Shown here piece by piece: positions 33,579 through 41,288 of a stretch of DNA of 56,250 nucleotides; the first letter of the stretch is position 1, and each line of letters opens with the position of its first letter. The position numbers and the translations under genes are program-made. The DNA is from Candidatus Methylopumilus sp. (GTDB lineage Bacteria > Pseudomonadota > Gammaproteobacteria > Burkholderiales > Methylophilaceae): assembly GCA_026399645.1 (NCBI GenBank), contig JAPLQN010000037.1, forward strand, positions 1 through 56,250, read 5' to 3'. The notes below the pieces were generated by a model, which worked only from the letters and a program-made list of their open reading frames with translations, did not search any database and was not told where the DNA came from.

Positions 33579-34544
33579 TTACCCAAAAATCTTATAAAGA
33601 TTAAAAATACTTATACCGGTAATTAACAAACCTACGGCTATTAAAAGTTTCTTTGTTGATAATCTACTTGTTAGATAAGCTGCAAATGGAGCGCTGAATA
33701 AACCTCCTATAATAAGCCCTGCTACAAATATCCAATGATCAATGCCTCCGAGAAGCATAAATGTGATTCCAGTGGCAAAAGAAACAAAAAATTCTGCTGT
33801 ATTAACTGATCCAATAGTATGTCGTGGGCTATTACCTTGGCCGATTAAAGTTGAAGTTACAACCGGACCCCACCCGCCTCCACCAATGGCATCTAAAAAT
33901 CCCCCTGAAAAAGCTAACTTTCGAACATGTTTAATTTTTTGATCATGATGCTTAATCGAAACAAATACTTTTCGAAGAATAAATAAACCCATAATCAAAA
34001 GATAAGCAGTGATGTAGGGCTTAATTAACTTGCCATCAATAGACGTAAGGATATAAGCACCAATAATGCCACCCAAAACACCTGGCATTACTAGTTTTTT
34101 AAATAGGTCCTTACGAACATTTCCAAATTTAATATGTGAAATACCTGAAAATCCTGTGGTGAATATCTCAGCAATATGAACAGCACCTGAAGCTGCTGCA
34201 GGTGAAGCACCAATACCTATTAAGAACGATGACGAAGTAATACCGTAGGCCATACCTAACGAGCCATCTACTAATTGAGCTAATAGCCCAACTAGCATAG
34301 CTTGATAAAACAAATCGGAGGTAATAACATTTGATACAAAAATAGTGATATTAGTTTTTTCTTCCGAAGACAAGCCAAGTAACCAAATGACTGCAGTAAT
34401 AGCAATTAAAGTTAATACGCTAAGAAAAATCTTACGATTAAACTTTAAAATATTTGCATCCAAATCAGCGGGTGGTAGGCCAAATTTAAGGTGCTCTTTG
34501 TCTTGCTTGGAAGTTGAGTATTCTGAGTTACGGTTGATACGCAT
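33579..34544 (-). CDS. TSUP-family (TauE/SafE) permease
   Basis: 321 aa, about eight to nine hydrophobic helices. LAQLVDGSLGMAYGITSSSF, AAASGAVHIAEIFTTGFSGI and the repeat-related SGGFLDAIGGGGWGPVVTST are hallmarks of TSUP proteins, which move sulfite, sulfonate or other organosulfur anions. The substrate cannot be told here. A long cytoplasmic N-terminus (about 35 residues) is unusual for short TSUP members but common in this subgroup. Confidence 0.87.
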   Translation of the reverse strand: MRINRNSEYSTSKQDKEHLKFGLPPADLDANILKFNRKIFLSVLTLIAITAVIWLLGLSSEEKTNITIFVSNVITSDLFYQAMLVGLLAQLVDGSLGMAYGITSSSFLIGIGASPAAASGAVHIAEIFTTGFSGISHIKFGNVRKDLFKKLVMPGVLGGIIGAYILTSIDGKLIKPYITAYLLIMGLFILRKVFVSIKHHDQKIKHVRKLAFSGGFLDAIGGGGWGPVVTSTLIGQGNSPRHTIGSVNTAEFFVSFATGITFMLLGGIDHWIFVAGLIIGGLFSAPFAAYLTSRLSTKKLLIAVGLLITGISIFNLYKIFG

Positions 34545-34810
34545 GGTAATCCTTTAAAAATTTTGTTAAAGGATATCGATCAATATAACTAAAAGAAAAT
34601 ATTATTTATGTATATGCTTATAATAAAAAAATTATTAATTAATAATGTCCTTTTCACTCGGCACTATTCCAAATCTTTTAAAAACTTAATGCCTTATGCT
34701 GCTCGAACCATATGTTTTCAATTAAAATATCTACTTCTGCGTAATAGCCTATCTGGAATCCAAGTGCTATTAAATCTTAAATGTGCCAATTCTATTATTA
34801 GAAGTTGAAA

Positions 34811-36340
34811 ATGAAAATTCTTAGACTGATTCTGGGTGACCAACTCAATCCTAAACATTCCTGGTTTAAAAATAAAGATGATGAAATCCTCTACGTTTTA
34901 ATGGAGGTAAAACAAGAAACAAATTACGTACTTCATCATGCACAAAAGATTTTAGCTATTTTTGCAGCAATGCGAGATTTTAAAAAAACGCTTGCCAAAG
35001 AAAATCATCAAGTCATTTATTTCAAAATAAATGAGAAGTCGAATCAACAATCTTTTAAGTTAAATTTAAATACTTTATTCACTCAATATAATATTCAAAA
35101 GTTTGAGTATCAAGAACCGGACGAATACAGGCTTGATCAGGATTTAACAGAATTTTGTACTGAAATCTCTATTCCATCTGAGCGGTTTTCATCAGAACAC
35201 TTTTATACCCATCGCTCCGAAGTAAACGAAATGTTTACAGATAAGAAGCAGTGGCTTATGGAGTCTTTTTATCGCTATATGAGAAAAAGGCACAATGTTT
35301 TGATGTCTGAAGATGGTAAACCTGTTGGATCAAAATGGAATTTTGATCATGAGAATAGAAAAGCTTGGAAGGGTGAACCAAAAGTTTTTGAAGATCATAG
35401 ACCGACTCATGATCATAGTGAATTATGGAATGAAATTACAGAAGCTAAAATTAAGAGTTTTGGAAATCACAATGCATCTAAATTTCGTTGGCCTTTAAAT
35501 AGAAAAGAAGCATTAAAGCATTTAGATTTTTTTATTCAAAATATTTTAATTTACTTCGGCGACTATCAGGATGCGATGCATAAAGATGAGACAAGGATGT
35601 TTCATTCCTTAATCTCTTTTGCATTGAATACTAAAATGCTATCTCCTAAAGAAGTTGTATCAGCTGTCGAAAAATCATACCTTGCGAATCAATTATCTAT
35701 CAATACTGCTGAAGGCTTTATCAGACAAATTATTGGCTGGAGAGAATACATTAGAGGATATTATTGGGCTCATATGCCAGCCTTTGGCGACCAAAATTAT
35801 TTTAGTCATCAATTGCCAGTACCTAATTGGTTTTGGAATGGCAAAACTAAAATGAATTGCCTTAAATATACAATCAACCAATCGCTAGATGAAGCTTATG
35901 CTCACCATATCCAAAGACTTATGATTGTTGGTAATTTTTCTCTACTTGTGGGTATTAATCCTAAAAGTCTTCATGAATGGTATTTGGGCATCTATATTGA
36001 TGCATTTGAGTGGGTTGAGATGCCAAACACACTTGGTATGAGTCAATTTGCTGATGGAGGCAAGCTAGCAAGTAAGCCTTATGTTTCAACAGCAAATTAT
36101 ATTAGTAAAATGAGTAACTATTGTGAGGGATGCCATTATTCAAAAAGTGAGAGGCTTGGTGACAAAGCATGTCCTTTCAACAGCTTATACTGGAATTTTT
36201 TTATTTCGAAGTCCGAACAATTAAGTAAAAACCCAAGATTAGCGATCGTCAATAAACAGATCAGGGATATGGATCCTAATCTAATTAAAGATATTCAATT
36301 ACAAGCAAAAAAAATAATCAAAAATATTGAGAGTATCTAA
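34811..36340 (+). CDS. FeS-type bacterial cryptochrome/photolyase (PhrB-like)
   Basis: 509 aa from the ATG at 34811 (a TTG at 34805 adds two residues). LRLILGDQLNPKHSWF opens the antenna domain of the FeS-BCP family, and QIIGWREYIRGYYW plus GNFSLLVGINPKSLHEWYLG belong to the FAD domain. With this start the four cysteines fall at 350, 438, 441 and 454 (MNCLKY, NYCEGCHYS, DKACPFNS), the same spacing as the 4Fe-4S cluster of Agrobacterium PhrB. Expected activity is (6-4) photoproduct repair and possibly blue-light sensing. A small membrane protein gene follows 17 bp downstream. Confidence 0.93.
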   Translation: MKILRLILGDQLNPKHSWFKNKDDEILYVLMEVKQETNYVLHHAQKILAIFAAMRDFKKTLAKENHQVIYFKINEKSNQQSFKLNLNTLFTQYNIQKFEYQEPDEYRLDQDLTEFCTEISIPSERFSSEHFYTHRSEVNEMFTDKKQWLMESFYRYMRKRHNVLMSEDGKPVGSKWNFDHENRKAWKGEPKVFEDHRPTHDHSELWNEITEAKIKSFGNHNASKFRWPLNRKEALKHLDFFIQNILIYFGDYQDAMHKDETRMFHSLISFALNTKMLSPKEVVSAVEKSYLANQLSINTAEGFIRQIIGWREYIRGYYWAHMPAFGDQNYFSHQLPVPNWFWNGKTKMNCLKYTINQSLDEAYAHHIQRLMIVGNFSLLVGINPKSLHEWYLGIYIDAFEWVEMPNTLGMSQFADGGKLASKPYVSTANYISKMSNYCEGCHYSKSERLGDKACPFNSLYWNFFISKSEQLSKNPRLAIVNKQIRDMDPNLIKDIQLQAKKIIKNIESI

Positions 36341-36357
36341 CAGTTAAAAGGAGATAT

Positions 36358-36507
36358 ATGACTAAAAAAACCAAACAAGAAGCACTACTAGAAAAAATTC
36401 ATCAAAAACTCTCAGACATTAATACGAATATGCTGAAAGTTTTTTGGATTGTGGCTATTTTTGCTTTTTTATACTTTGGTTTAATGCTTCATCTACTACT
36501 TAAATAG
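36358..36507 (+). CDS. 49-aa membrane mini-protein behind photolyase
   Basis: ATG at 36358 with a very strong Shine-Dalgarno (AAAAGGAGATAT before ATG). It encodes MTKKTKQEALLEKIHQKLSD, then INTNMLKVFWIVAIFAFLYF and GLMLHLLLK: a charged amphipathic start followed by one transmembrane helix (about residues 26-47). 17 bp behind the photolyase stop, so co-transcribed. Family unknown. Confidence 0.75.
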   Translation: MTKKTKQEALLEKIHQKLSDINTNMLKVFWIVAIFAFLYFGLMLHLLLK

Positions 36508-36531
36508 ATTGAGTTGATCGAGTATTAGCAA

Positions 36532-37035
36532 TTAGAAAGATAAATTAATATCTCTGATGAAATGACATGAGTAGCCATCTGGATATTTCTCTAAATATTT
36601 TTGATGATTATCTTCGGCAAGAAAAAATATATTAAATCTATTAACTTCCGTCGTAATTTTTTTTATTAAAACTCCTGATGTATCAATCTTTTTAATTAAT
36701 TCCTCGGCCAATAAAATTTGCTCGTCCGTTGTCGCAAAAATTGCTGATCGATATTGAGTTCCAATATCATTGCCTTGCTGGTTCAGTGTGGTTGGATTAT
36801 GCATTTTGAAATAAAATTTAAGTAAATCGGTAAAGCTTAAAACATCAGAATTAAAAATAACTTTTACTGTTTCAGCATGCCCTGTAGTCCCTGTTGTAAC
36901 CTCTCGATAACAGACATTTTTAACATGTCCGCCAGAGAAACCGACAGCCGTCTCAATGACACCTGGTATTTTGCTTAAGAGGTCTTCAAGGCCCCAATAG
37001 CATCCCCCTGCTAAATATACCGTCTCATTAGCCAT
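36532..37035 (-). CDS. msrA: Methionine-S-sulfoxide reductase MsrA
   Basis: 167 aa. LAGGCYWGLEDLL carries the catalytic Cys (GCYWG instead of the commoner GCFWG), VGFSGGHVKNVCYREVTTGT and GHAETVKVIF are standard blocks, and QGNDIGTQYRSAIF holds substrate residues. Repairs the S epimer of methionine sulfoxide. It starts 2 bp after the stop of the 36-aa ORF, so the pair is coupled. Confidence 0.95.
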   Translation of the reverse strand: MANETVYLAGGCYWGLEDLLSKIPGVIETAVGFSGGHVKNVCYREVTTGTTGHAETVKVIFNSDVLSFTDLLKFYFKMHNPTTLNQQGNDIGTQYRSAIFATTDEQILLAEELIKKIDTSGVLIKKITTEVNRFNIFFLAEDNHQKYLEKYPDGYSCHFIRDINLSF

Positions 37036-37037
37036 AT

Positions 37038-37148
37038 TTAATAAAACAAATATTTAATAAAAGTTGCAATACCTAAAACATAAAACGCTGTCCCAAGGCC
37101 GCATGTAAAAGCCATATGCCAATTATATTTACATTTCTTTTTAGCCAT
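37038..37148 (-). CDS. 36-aa membrane mini-protein, copy 2
   Basis: Reads MAKKKCKYNWHMAFTCGLGT, then AFYVLGIATFIKYLFY and stop, a close paralogue of the ORF at 17985-18095. Conserved Cys6 and Cys16 flank a WHMAF segment, followed by one membrane helix. Here it is the first gene before msrA (2-bp gap); copy 1 precedes DUF2805-DUF2256-HNH. Conservation at amino-acid level with many silent changes shows selection on the protein. No family recognised. Confidence 0.8.
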   Translation of the reverse strand: MAKKKCKYNWHMAFTCGLGTAFYVLGIATFIKYLFY

Positions 37149-37202
37149 TTTTCACCTACCTATTAATTGTATAATTTTTTATTGGATGCTTTTCATTCCT
37201 TC

Positions 37203-37219
37203 AAAGTTCAATACTGTTT
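37203..37219 (-). promoter_or_regulatory. 17-bp motif AAACAGTATTGAACTTT upstream of mini-protein copy 2 / msrA
   Basis: Identical 17-mer to that at 18145-18161, here 55 bp upstream of the ORF start at 37148. Surrounding bases differ between the two sites, so the motif itself appears to be kept. Confidence 0.5.
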
Positions 37220-37302
37220 AACGCTTGTAACAAGCCCCATCCTAAGCGAACAAAATACTCACCTTTAAACCTACTGGAAAATAGTTTACTTGCTATTTTA
37301 AA

Positions 37303-37320
37303 TGAGAATGATTATCATTA
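37303..37320 (+). promoter_or_regulatory. Fur box before TonB siderophore receptor
   Basis: TGAGAATGATTATCATTA matches the Fur consensus (GATAATGATAATCATTATC) at most positions and lies directly before the receptor start at 37325, where Fur-Fe2+ would block transcription or translation initiation. Predicts induction under iron limitation. Confidence 0.85.
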
Positions 37321-37324
37321 AGGT

Positions 37325-39469
37325 ATGGAAATATGCAATAAGTCAAAATATCTATTTAAAACAATTACTTATATCTTGCTAGGGTGTTTACTACCTAGTA
37401 TTTCGATTGCTGGTACGTCCGAAAAAAATAGTTTAGATGATAAGAAAATTGAATTGATTGAAATTGAAGTTATAGATAATGTGGCCAAGACATATCTTAA
37501 AAAAAGAATAAGCAGTGCAACAAAAACAGATACACGTATTCGAGATATACCTCAATCAATTTCAGTCATTACTGAAGAGCAAATAAAAGATCAGTCTCTT
37601 TTAGGTTTAACAGATGCAATTAAATACTCCACTGGTGTTATGGCAGGACAAGGAGAAGGCAATCGAGATAGTGTTTGGTTTCGAGGTAACCAAAGTACAT
37701 CAGACTTATTTGTAGATGGCGTAAGAGATGATGTTCAATATTACAGAGATCTCTACAATATCGATCGTGTTGAAGTATTGATGGGGCCTAATGGCATGAT
37801 TTTCGGTCGTGGCGGAGTTGGTGGAGTGATTAATCGCGTCACCAAAGAGGCTCATTGGGATAATAAGAATGAATTAAGAATGCAAGGTGGCACTTATGAC
37901 CATAAACGCTCATCCATAGATCTTAACAGCGGCATTAATGAAACACTTGCTGTAAGAATCAACGCTATGATTGAAGATTCAGGGAGCTTTAGGCAGGGAG
38001 TTGAAAGTGAAAAAAAGGCTATTAATCCTACTTTCACATTTAAACCATCAGACAAAACAAAAGTTGTTATAGGTATGGAATACTTTAACGATAAAAGAAC
38101 GAATGATAGAGGCATTCCTTCGGTTAGCAATGGGCTTCAGAGCTCCCCTTATTCAACAAACCGATCAACTTTTTTTGGAAACGCATCACAAAGTCCAACT
38201 GAAGCCATAGTTAAAAATGGCTATGCCATTATTGATCATACTTTTGATAATGGTCTTACCCTTAAAAACCACACGCGATTTTCTGACTATGATAAGTATT
38301 ACCAAAACGTATATGCCAATGGGCCGGTTATCGGAGGAAATTTAAAAATTGGTGCATATTACGACAACACCCAAAGACAAAATTTCTTCAATCAAACTGA
38401 CCTCACCTATAACTTTAAAATAGGATCAGTTTCACACAAAATTTTAGCGGGCTTAGAAATTGGATTTCAAGAAAATCAAAATTTTAGAAGAGCGTATCAG
38501 GACATTAATCACTCAGCTTCTAATCCTTACAATATAGTCACTTTGAATCCAAAGCCAGGAAATGATAGAAATTCTTCTACTGACATTTCTAATCAAGCCA
38601 TATATTTACAGGATCAAATATCTTTGAATGGGCAATATCAAATCATCGCAGGCATACGTTATGATCAATTTAAAACCAAGTTTAATGATATAAAAAATCC
38701 ATCCAATAGCGCTACAGTGAACGATCAATTTTTATCTCCAAGAGTTGGTTTAGTATATAAACCTATTGAGCCCGTCTCTATATATACAAACTATAGCTTA
38801 AGTTATCTTCCAAGAACTGGAGAACAATTAACTTCACTTACGCCCACTAATAAATCATTTGATCCAGAAAAATTTACAAACATTGAAGCTGGAATAAAAT
38901 ATGACTTGTTACAAAGCTTTTCAATTAGTTCTTCTATTTACCGCTTAGAGCGATCAAAGATGGCAATTACAGATCCTTCGCCTCCTTCTACAAATATCAT
39001 TCTTGTTGATGGTCAGGTTACAAAAGGTTTTGAATTGGGTGTTGCAGGTAAATTATTTGGTTCATATAGCATGTATGGTGGCTACACTTACCAAGATGCA
39101 GAAATAACAAAAAACCAAGGTACTGGTGATGCACAAATTACTTCAGGCACACCATTAGGTCATGTACCAAAACATATATTTTCTTTATGGAATAAATACG
39201 AATTGAATGAAACATGGAGCGCAGCTCTAGGTGTTGTCAGCCGAACTGACATGTTTGCTGCTACCCCAACAGCATCAACCGCAGTAAAACTTCCTGGATA
39301 CGCTCGATTAGATGCTGCTATATATGCAAATATTAATAAGCAAACTAAACTTCAATTGAATATAGAAAATTTACTTGATAAAACTTACTATCAATCGGCT
39401 CATAACAATAATAATATTATGTATGGTTACCCTCTTACCGCAAGAGCAACGCTAACGTATACATTTTAA
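37325..39469 (+). CDS. TonB-dependent siderophore receptor (Fiu/FhuE-like)
   Basis: 714 aa with signal peptide (ending LPSISIAG), plug (IPQSISVITEEQIKDQSLLG, WFRGNQSTSDLFVDGVRDDV, VEVLMGPNGMIFGRGGVGGV) and barrel ending in YPLTARATLTYTF with terminal Phe. This is the TonB-siderophore receptor subfamily. A Fur box abuts the start codon. The Shine-Dalgarno (AAGG) is unusually close to ATG. An exported HDAC-fold protein follows 37 bp downstream and is probably co-transcribed. The siderophore is not identifiable. Confidence 0.92.
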   Translation: MEICNKSKYLFKTITYILLGCLLPSISIAGTSEKNSLDDKKIELIEIEVIDNVAKTYLKKRISSATKTDTRIRDIPQSISVITEEQIKDQSLLGLTDAIKYSTGVMAGQGEGNRDSVWFRGNQSTSDLFVDGVRDDVQYYRDLYNIDRVEVLMGPNGMIFGRGGVGGVINRVTKEAHWDNKNELRMQGGTYDHKRSSIDLNSGINETLAVRINAMIEDSGSFRQGVESEKKAINPTFTFKPSDKTKVVIGMEYFNDKRTNDRGIPSVSNGLQSSPYSTNRSTFFGNASQSPTEAIVKNGYAIIDHTFDNGLTLKNHTRFSDYDKYYQNVYANGPVIGGNLKIGAYYDNTQRQNFFNQTDLTYNFKIGSVSHKILAGLEIGFQENQNFRRAYQDINHSASNPYNIVTLNPKPGNDRNSSTDISNQAIYLQDQISLNGQYQIIAGIRYDQFKTKFNDIKNPSNSATVNDQFLSPRVGLVYKPIEPVSIYTNYSLSYLPRTGEQLTSLTPTNKSFDPEKFTNIEAGIKYDLLQSFSISSSIYRLERSKMAITDPSPPSTNIILVDGQVTKGFELGVAGKLFGSYSMYGGYTYQDAEITKNQGTGDAQITSGTPLGHVPKHIFSLWNKYELNETWSAALGVVSRTDMFAATPTASTAVKLPGYARLDAAIYANINKQTKLQLNIENLLDKTYYQSAHNNNNIMYGYPLTARATLTYTF

Positions 39470-39506
39470 AAAAATTCAAGAACTACCTTTATTACAATTC
39501 ACTTCA

Positions 39507-40556
39507 ATGAGATATTTTTTTAAATGCTTGCTTCTTATATTGCTTTTTCAGCCGATGAATCTCATTGCTGAATCAGGTAGAAGTGCGCTAAAAATTGCAA
39601 TTCTTTATGATGAGCAATTTCTTCTTCATGATACTGGGCCTAATCATCCAGAAAACTCTGAGCGAATCTCAAGTACTATAAACTTTCTCAAAAATGATTC
39701 TAAATTAAAATCTAATTTAATTTGGCCAAGCTTTGGTTATGCCACTATAGATGTCATAAATCTTGTACATTCAAAAGAATATATTCATCTTGTTAAACAA
39801 GAATCTGAAAAATTTAATAAATCAACTGCAAAGCTAAGCACAGGCGACACTGTGATATCAAAATACTCATATCAAGTTGCCAGAAAATCTGTCGGGGCAG
39901 TAACTGAAGGGGTTGATCAAATCATGAAGGGTAAGGCTTCAAGCGGCTTTGTATTCTCAAGACCTCCCGACCACCATGCAACTAAAGATCAAGGTATGGG
40001 ATTCTGCATTTTTAATAATGTCGCAATTGCAGCAAAATATCTACAGATGAAATATGGTATCAACCGAATATTGATTGTTGATTTTGATGTTCATCACGGT
40101 AACGGAACGCAGGATATTTTTTATAGCGATAATACGGTTTTCTATTTCAGTATCCATCAACACCCTTTCTATCCTGGAACAGGCCGCCCTGATGAAAAAG
40201 GAAGTGGTGAAGGTTACGGGTATACATTGAATATAGATTTACCAAAGGGAGCTGGCGATAAAGAATTTATTCATGGTTTAGAAAGCCAATTAATTCCTGC
40301 TATGGAAAAATTTAAGCCAGAATTTATATTAGTGTCAGCAGGATTTGATGCGCATGAAAATGATTTGCTAGGGCAATTAGAATATTCAAATAATGGCTAC
40401 AAAAAAGCTACAGAAATTTTATCTACAATTGCACAAAAATATGCTTCTAATCGTATATTCTTTGTATTAGAAGGTGGTTATGAACCTACAAATCTTAGAG
40501 AAGCTTCGGTAAGCATTCTAAATACAATTATTTCTAAAAAAATAAAAGCTGATTAG
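39507..40556 (+). CDS. Exported histone-deacetylase-family amidohydrolase
   Basis: 349 aa. Residues 1-22 (MRYFFKCLLLILLFQPMNLI then AE) are a signal peptide, unusual for this fold. The rest is a complete class II HDAC/acetoin-utilisation-type domain: DTGPNHPENSERI, RPPDHHATKDQGMGFCIFNN, VDFDVHHGNGTQDIFY (zinc Asp/His), VSAGFDAHENDLLG (zinc Asp) and VLEGGYEP (catalytic Tyr). Such zinc enzymes remove acetyl or other acyl groups from amines. Being periplasmic and in the Fur-controlled receptor operon, a siderophore-related amide is a plausible substrate (inference). Confidence 0.85.
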   Translation: MRYFFKCLLLILLFQPMNLIAESGRSALKIAILYDEQFLLHDTGPNHPENSERISSTINFLKNDSKLKSNLIWPSFGYATIDVINLVHSKEYIHLVKQESEKFNKSTAKLSTGDTVISKYSYQVARKSVGAVTEGVDQIMKGKASSGFVFSRPPDHHATKDQGMGFCIFNNVAIAAKYLQMKYGINRILIVDFDVHHGNGTQDIFYSDNTVFYFSIHQHPFYPGTGRPDEKGSGEGYGYTLNIDLPKGAGDKEFIHGLESQLIPAMEKFKPEFILVSAGFDAHENDLLGQLEYSNNGYKKATEILSTIAQKYASNRIFFVLEGGYEPTNLREASVSILNTIISKKIKAD

Positions 40557-40600
40557 ACAATATGAGTGTCCAAAGTTATTTAACAAACCTAACACCGAGC

Positions 40601-40615
40601 GTCAAAAGTTTTGAC
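40601..40615. repeat. Inverted repeat GTCAAAAGTTTTGAC after the HDAC gene
   Basis: A perfect inverted repeat around one central base, 45 bp after the HDAC stop. Related AAAA(C/T)TTTTGACGTT strings occur in other gaps (about 15651, 23105, 33241, 41261, 42650). It may help terminate transcription or be part of a dispersed element. Confidence 0.4.
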
Positions 40616-40630
40616 AGTCAAAAAAACTAA

Positions 40631-40756
40631 TTATTTTTTCTTCTTTAATTTTTCTTTTAATTCCATGTTTTTAAATTCTTGCACTGTTAAAACAACACCA
40701 ACAATTGCAAGAAAAAAACAGAATAAACCTGTACTAAATAATATTGTATTATTCAT
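40631..40756 (-). CDS. 41-aa membrane mini-protein
   Basis: ATG at 40756 preceded by AAGGA at 6 nt, the Shine-Dalgarno lying inside the end of the upstream ORF. Sequence: MNNTILFSTGLFCFFLAIVG, VVLTVQEFKNMELKEKLKKK, K. One N-terminal membrane helix and a charged Lys/Glu-rich cytoplasmic tail. Third of three tiny membrane genes in a row. Family unknown. Confidence 0.7.
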   Translation of the reverse strand: MNNTILFSTGLFCFFLAIVGVVLTVQEFKNMELKEKLKKKK

Positions 40757-40758
40757 TT

Positions 40759-40929
40759 TTATTCCTTTCTGGAAATAACTTTAAAATAAATTGCAAAAGT
40801 TAAAATAGAAGGAATCCATGAAGAAGTAAATAAACCTTCCTCATGTTGGCCAGAAAACCACAAATAAGCTGTGGTAATAAAAGCCACCAAGACAGACAAT
40901 AAAATACATACATCAGACATTTTAAGCAT
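40759..40929 (-). CDS. 56-aa two-helix membrane mini-protein
   Basis: ATG at 40929 with Shine-Dalgarno AAGGA 6 nt upstream. MLKMSDVCILLSVLVAFITT and AYLWFSGQHEEGLFTSSWIP and SILTFAIYFKVISRKE: two hydrophobic helices joined by the polar turn FSGQHEEGLF. It ends 2 bp before the next ORF. Not recognised; the arrangement resembles small accessory subunits of membrane complexes but nothing nearby identifies a partner. Confidence 0.7.
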   Translation of the reverse strand: MLKMSDVCILLSVLVAFITTAYLWFSGQHEEGLFTSSWIPSILTFAIYFKVISRKE

Positions 40930-40958
40930 AATTTTTCCTTATCATTAATAAATTATTA

Positions 40959-41153
40959 CTATTTTTCATCCCAAAAAGCCCATGAAGCTAAAAGCAAGAA
41001 TAAAAGAGTTACAGAGGCGTGGGCTCTTAGATTTGTTTCGCCAGGTATATGGAATATCAGGGGAGCTAGTTCTAAAATCCCTAAAATTAACCATGCTAGT
41101 GAAATTAATGCTAATAAAAATGTAACACGAGCGATACTTTTTCTAAAACTCAT
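40959..41153 (-). CDS. 64-aa two-helix membrane protein
   Basis: MSFRKSIARVTFLLALISLA opens the first helix; after ELAPLIFHIPGETNLRAHAS a second helix VTLLFLLLASWAFW ends in DEK. First gene of the three-gene mini-protein operon (29 bp to the next). Function unknown. Confidence 0.65.
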   Translation of the reverse strand: MSFRKSIARVTFLLALISLAWLILGILELAPLIFHIPGETNLRAHASVTLLFLLLASWAFWDEK

Positions 41154-41288
41154 AAAGCCATTTTCTTATAATTTAAAAAAAGATAATCTTAGCATGTATT
41201 TTTTAACTAGCTATTGTCAAGCAAGAAATCATTAGTAATGACACTAGAACGGCGAGCAATGTCAAAAGTTTTATACTTAAATTACTTA

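Noticed and set aside
34608-34808. 66-codon plus-strand frame before the photolyase
   Set aside because: No ribosome site, no recognisable domain, odd composition; the gap more likely holds only promoters.
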